This document shows, piece by piece, positions 6,023-6,075 of a stretch of DNA of 6,075 bases. Location of the stretch: contig JARIAP010000166.1 of NCBI GenBank assembly GCA_029257755.1, positions 1 through 6,075 on the forward strand. The letters run 5' to 3'. A program made the position numbers and the translations under genes. The notes under the pieces were generated by a model. That model was given only the letters and a program-made list of their open reading frames with translations, was not told the origin of the DNA and ran no database searches. The stretch is from Helicobacter sp. (GTDB lineage Bacteria; Campylobacterota; Campylobacteria; Campylobacterales; Helicobacteraceae). How positions within the stretch are numbered: the stretch's first letter is position 1; the number at the start of each line of letters is the position of its first letter.

Positions 6023-6075
6023 ATGCAATTATCTAAATTTAGCGATTATTCGTTTAGGGCATTGATTTATTTAGC
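6023..6075 (+). CDS. Rrf2-family transcriptional regulator, N-terminus only (3' end outside window)
   Basis: Only 17 complete codons and two bases of the next fit in the window. They read MQLSKFSDYSFRALIYL and then almost certainly Ala (GCN), which matches the very characteristic opening of Rrf2-type winged-helix regulators such as NsrR and IscR (M-[QR]-L-[ST]-x-[FY]-[ST]-D-Y-[SGA]-x-R-[AV]-L-x-Y-[LM]-A). Family members are dimeric DNA-binding proteins, many with an Fe-S cluster that senses NO, iron-sulfur supply or redox state; the cysteines needed to judge this lie beyond the edge. The Q-L-S/T-F-x-D-Y-x-x-R-A-L-I-Y form is closest to NsrR-like members, but that is a guess from a few residues. 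It has its own promoter (5983-5991) and ribosome binding site and is divergent from the hydrogenase-like gene, a common arrangement for a regulator and its target. Confidence 0.8.
   Translation, partial: MQLSKFSDYSFRALIYL

Noticed and set aside
1..6075. CRISPR arrays, tRNA or rRNA genes, insertion sequences
   Set aside because: No regularly spaced repeats, cloverleaf-type sequence, transposase or paired terminal repeats were noticed on either strand.

Overview
The window is AT-rich DNA (coding and intergenic alike). It has Campylobacterota (epsilonproteobacterial) traits: extended TGnTATAAT-type -10 elements with no obvious -35, short leaders, AAGGA-type ribosome binding sites, heavy use of A/T-ending codons, and a gene set (beta-carbonic anhydrase, Hom with an ACT domain, an unusual second hydrogenase small-subunit-like protein) that fits a Helicobacter-like organism. 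The genus is an inference from style and gene content, not from a marker gene.

Layout. Bases 2-397 (+) hold the C-terminal part of a beta-class carbonic anhydrase whose start lies outside the window. After about 100 bases with a weak possible terminator and a good promoter come hom (500-1786, +), homoserine dehydrogenase, and, 14 bases later, a predicted lipoprotein of unknown function (1801-2772, +). Converging on these is a two-gene minus-strand unit. Its first gene (5836-4064) encodes a 590-residue protein made of a [NiFe]-hydrogenase small-subunit module plus a long extra C-terminal part. Its second gene (4034-2823), 29 bases downstream, encodes an HD-domain phosphohydrolase resembling the 5'-deoxynucleotidase YfbR. 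Beyond a 186-base intergenic region at the right edge, the first 17 full codons of an Rrf2-family transcriptional regulator start at 6023 (+), divergent from the hydrogenase-like gene.

How the genes may work together. Hom is core amino-acid metabolism (threonine/methionine branch) and carbonic anhydrase supplies CO2/bicarbonate; neither is obviously tied to the rest. The divergent Rrf2 regulator / hydrogenase-like pair is the most suggestive unit, because Rrf2 proteins often sense iron-sulfur status, NO or redox, and the neighbour is predicted to carry three Fe-S clusters. A 13-base inverted repeat at the expected transcription start of the hydrogenase-like gene is a candidate operator.

The most interesting object is the hydrogenase-like protein. 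It keeps all expected cluster ligands but has no Tat signal and no large-subunit gene in its transcription unit, which lies wholly inside the window. Its C-terminus reads like a decayed version of the C-terminal domain of HypF, the carbamoyltransferase that makes the CN ligands of [NiFe] hydrogenases. This points to an orphan small subunit acting in the cytoplasm as a maturation, scaffold, electron-transfer or sensing protein. That role is inference.
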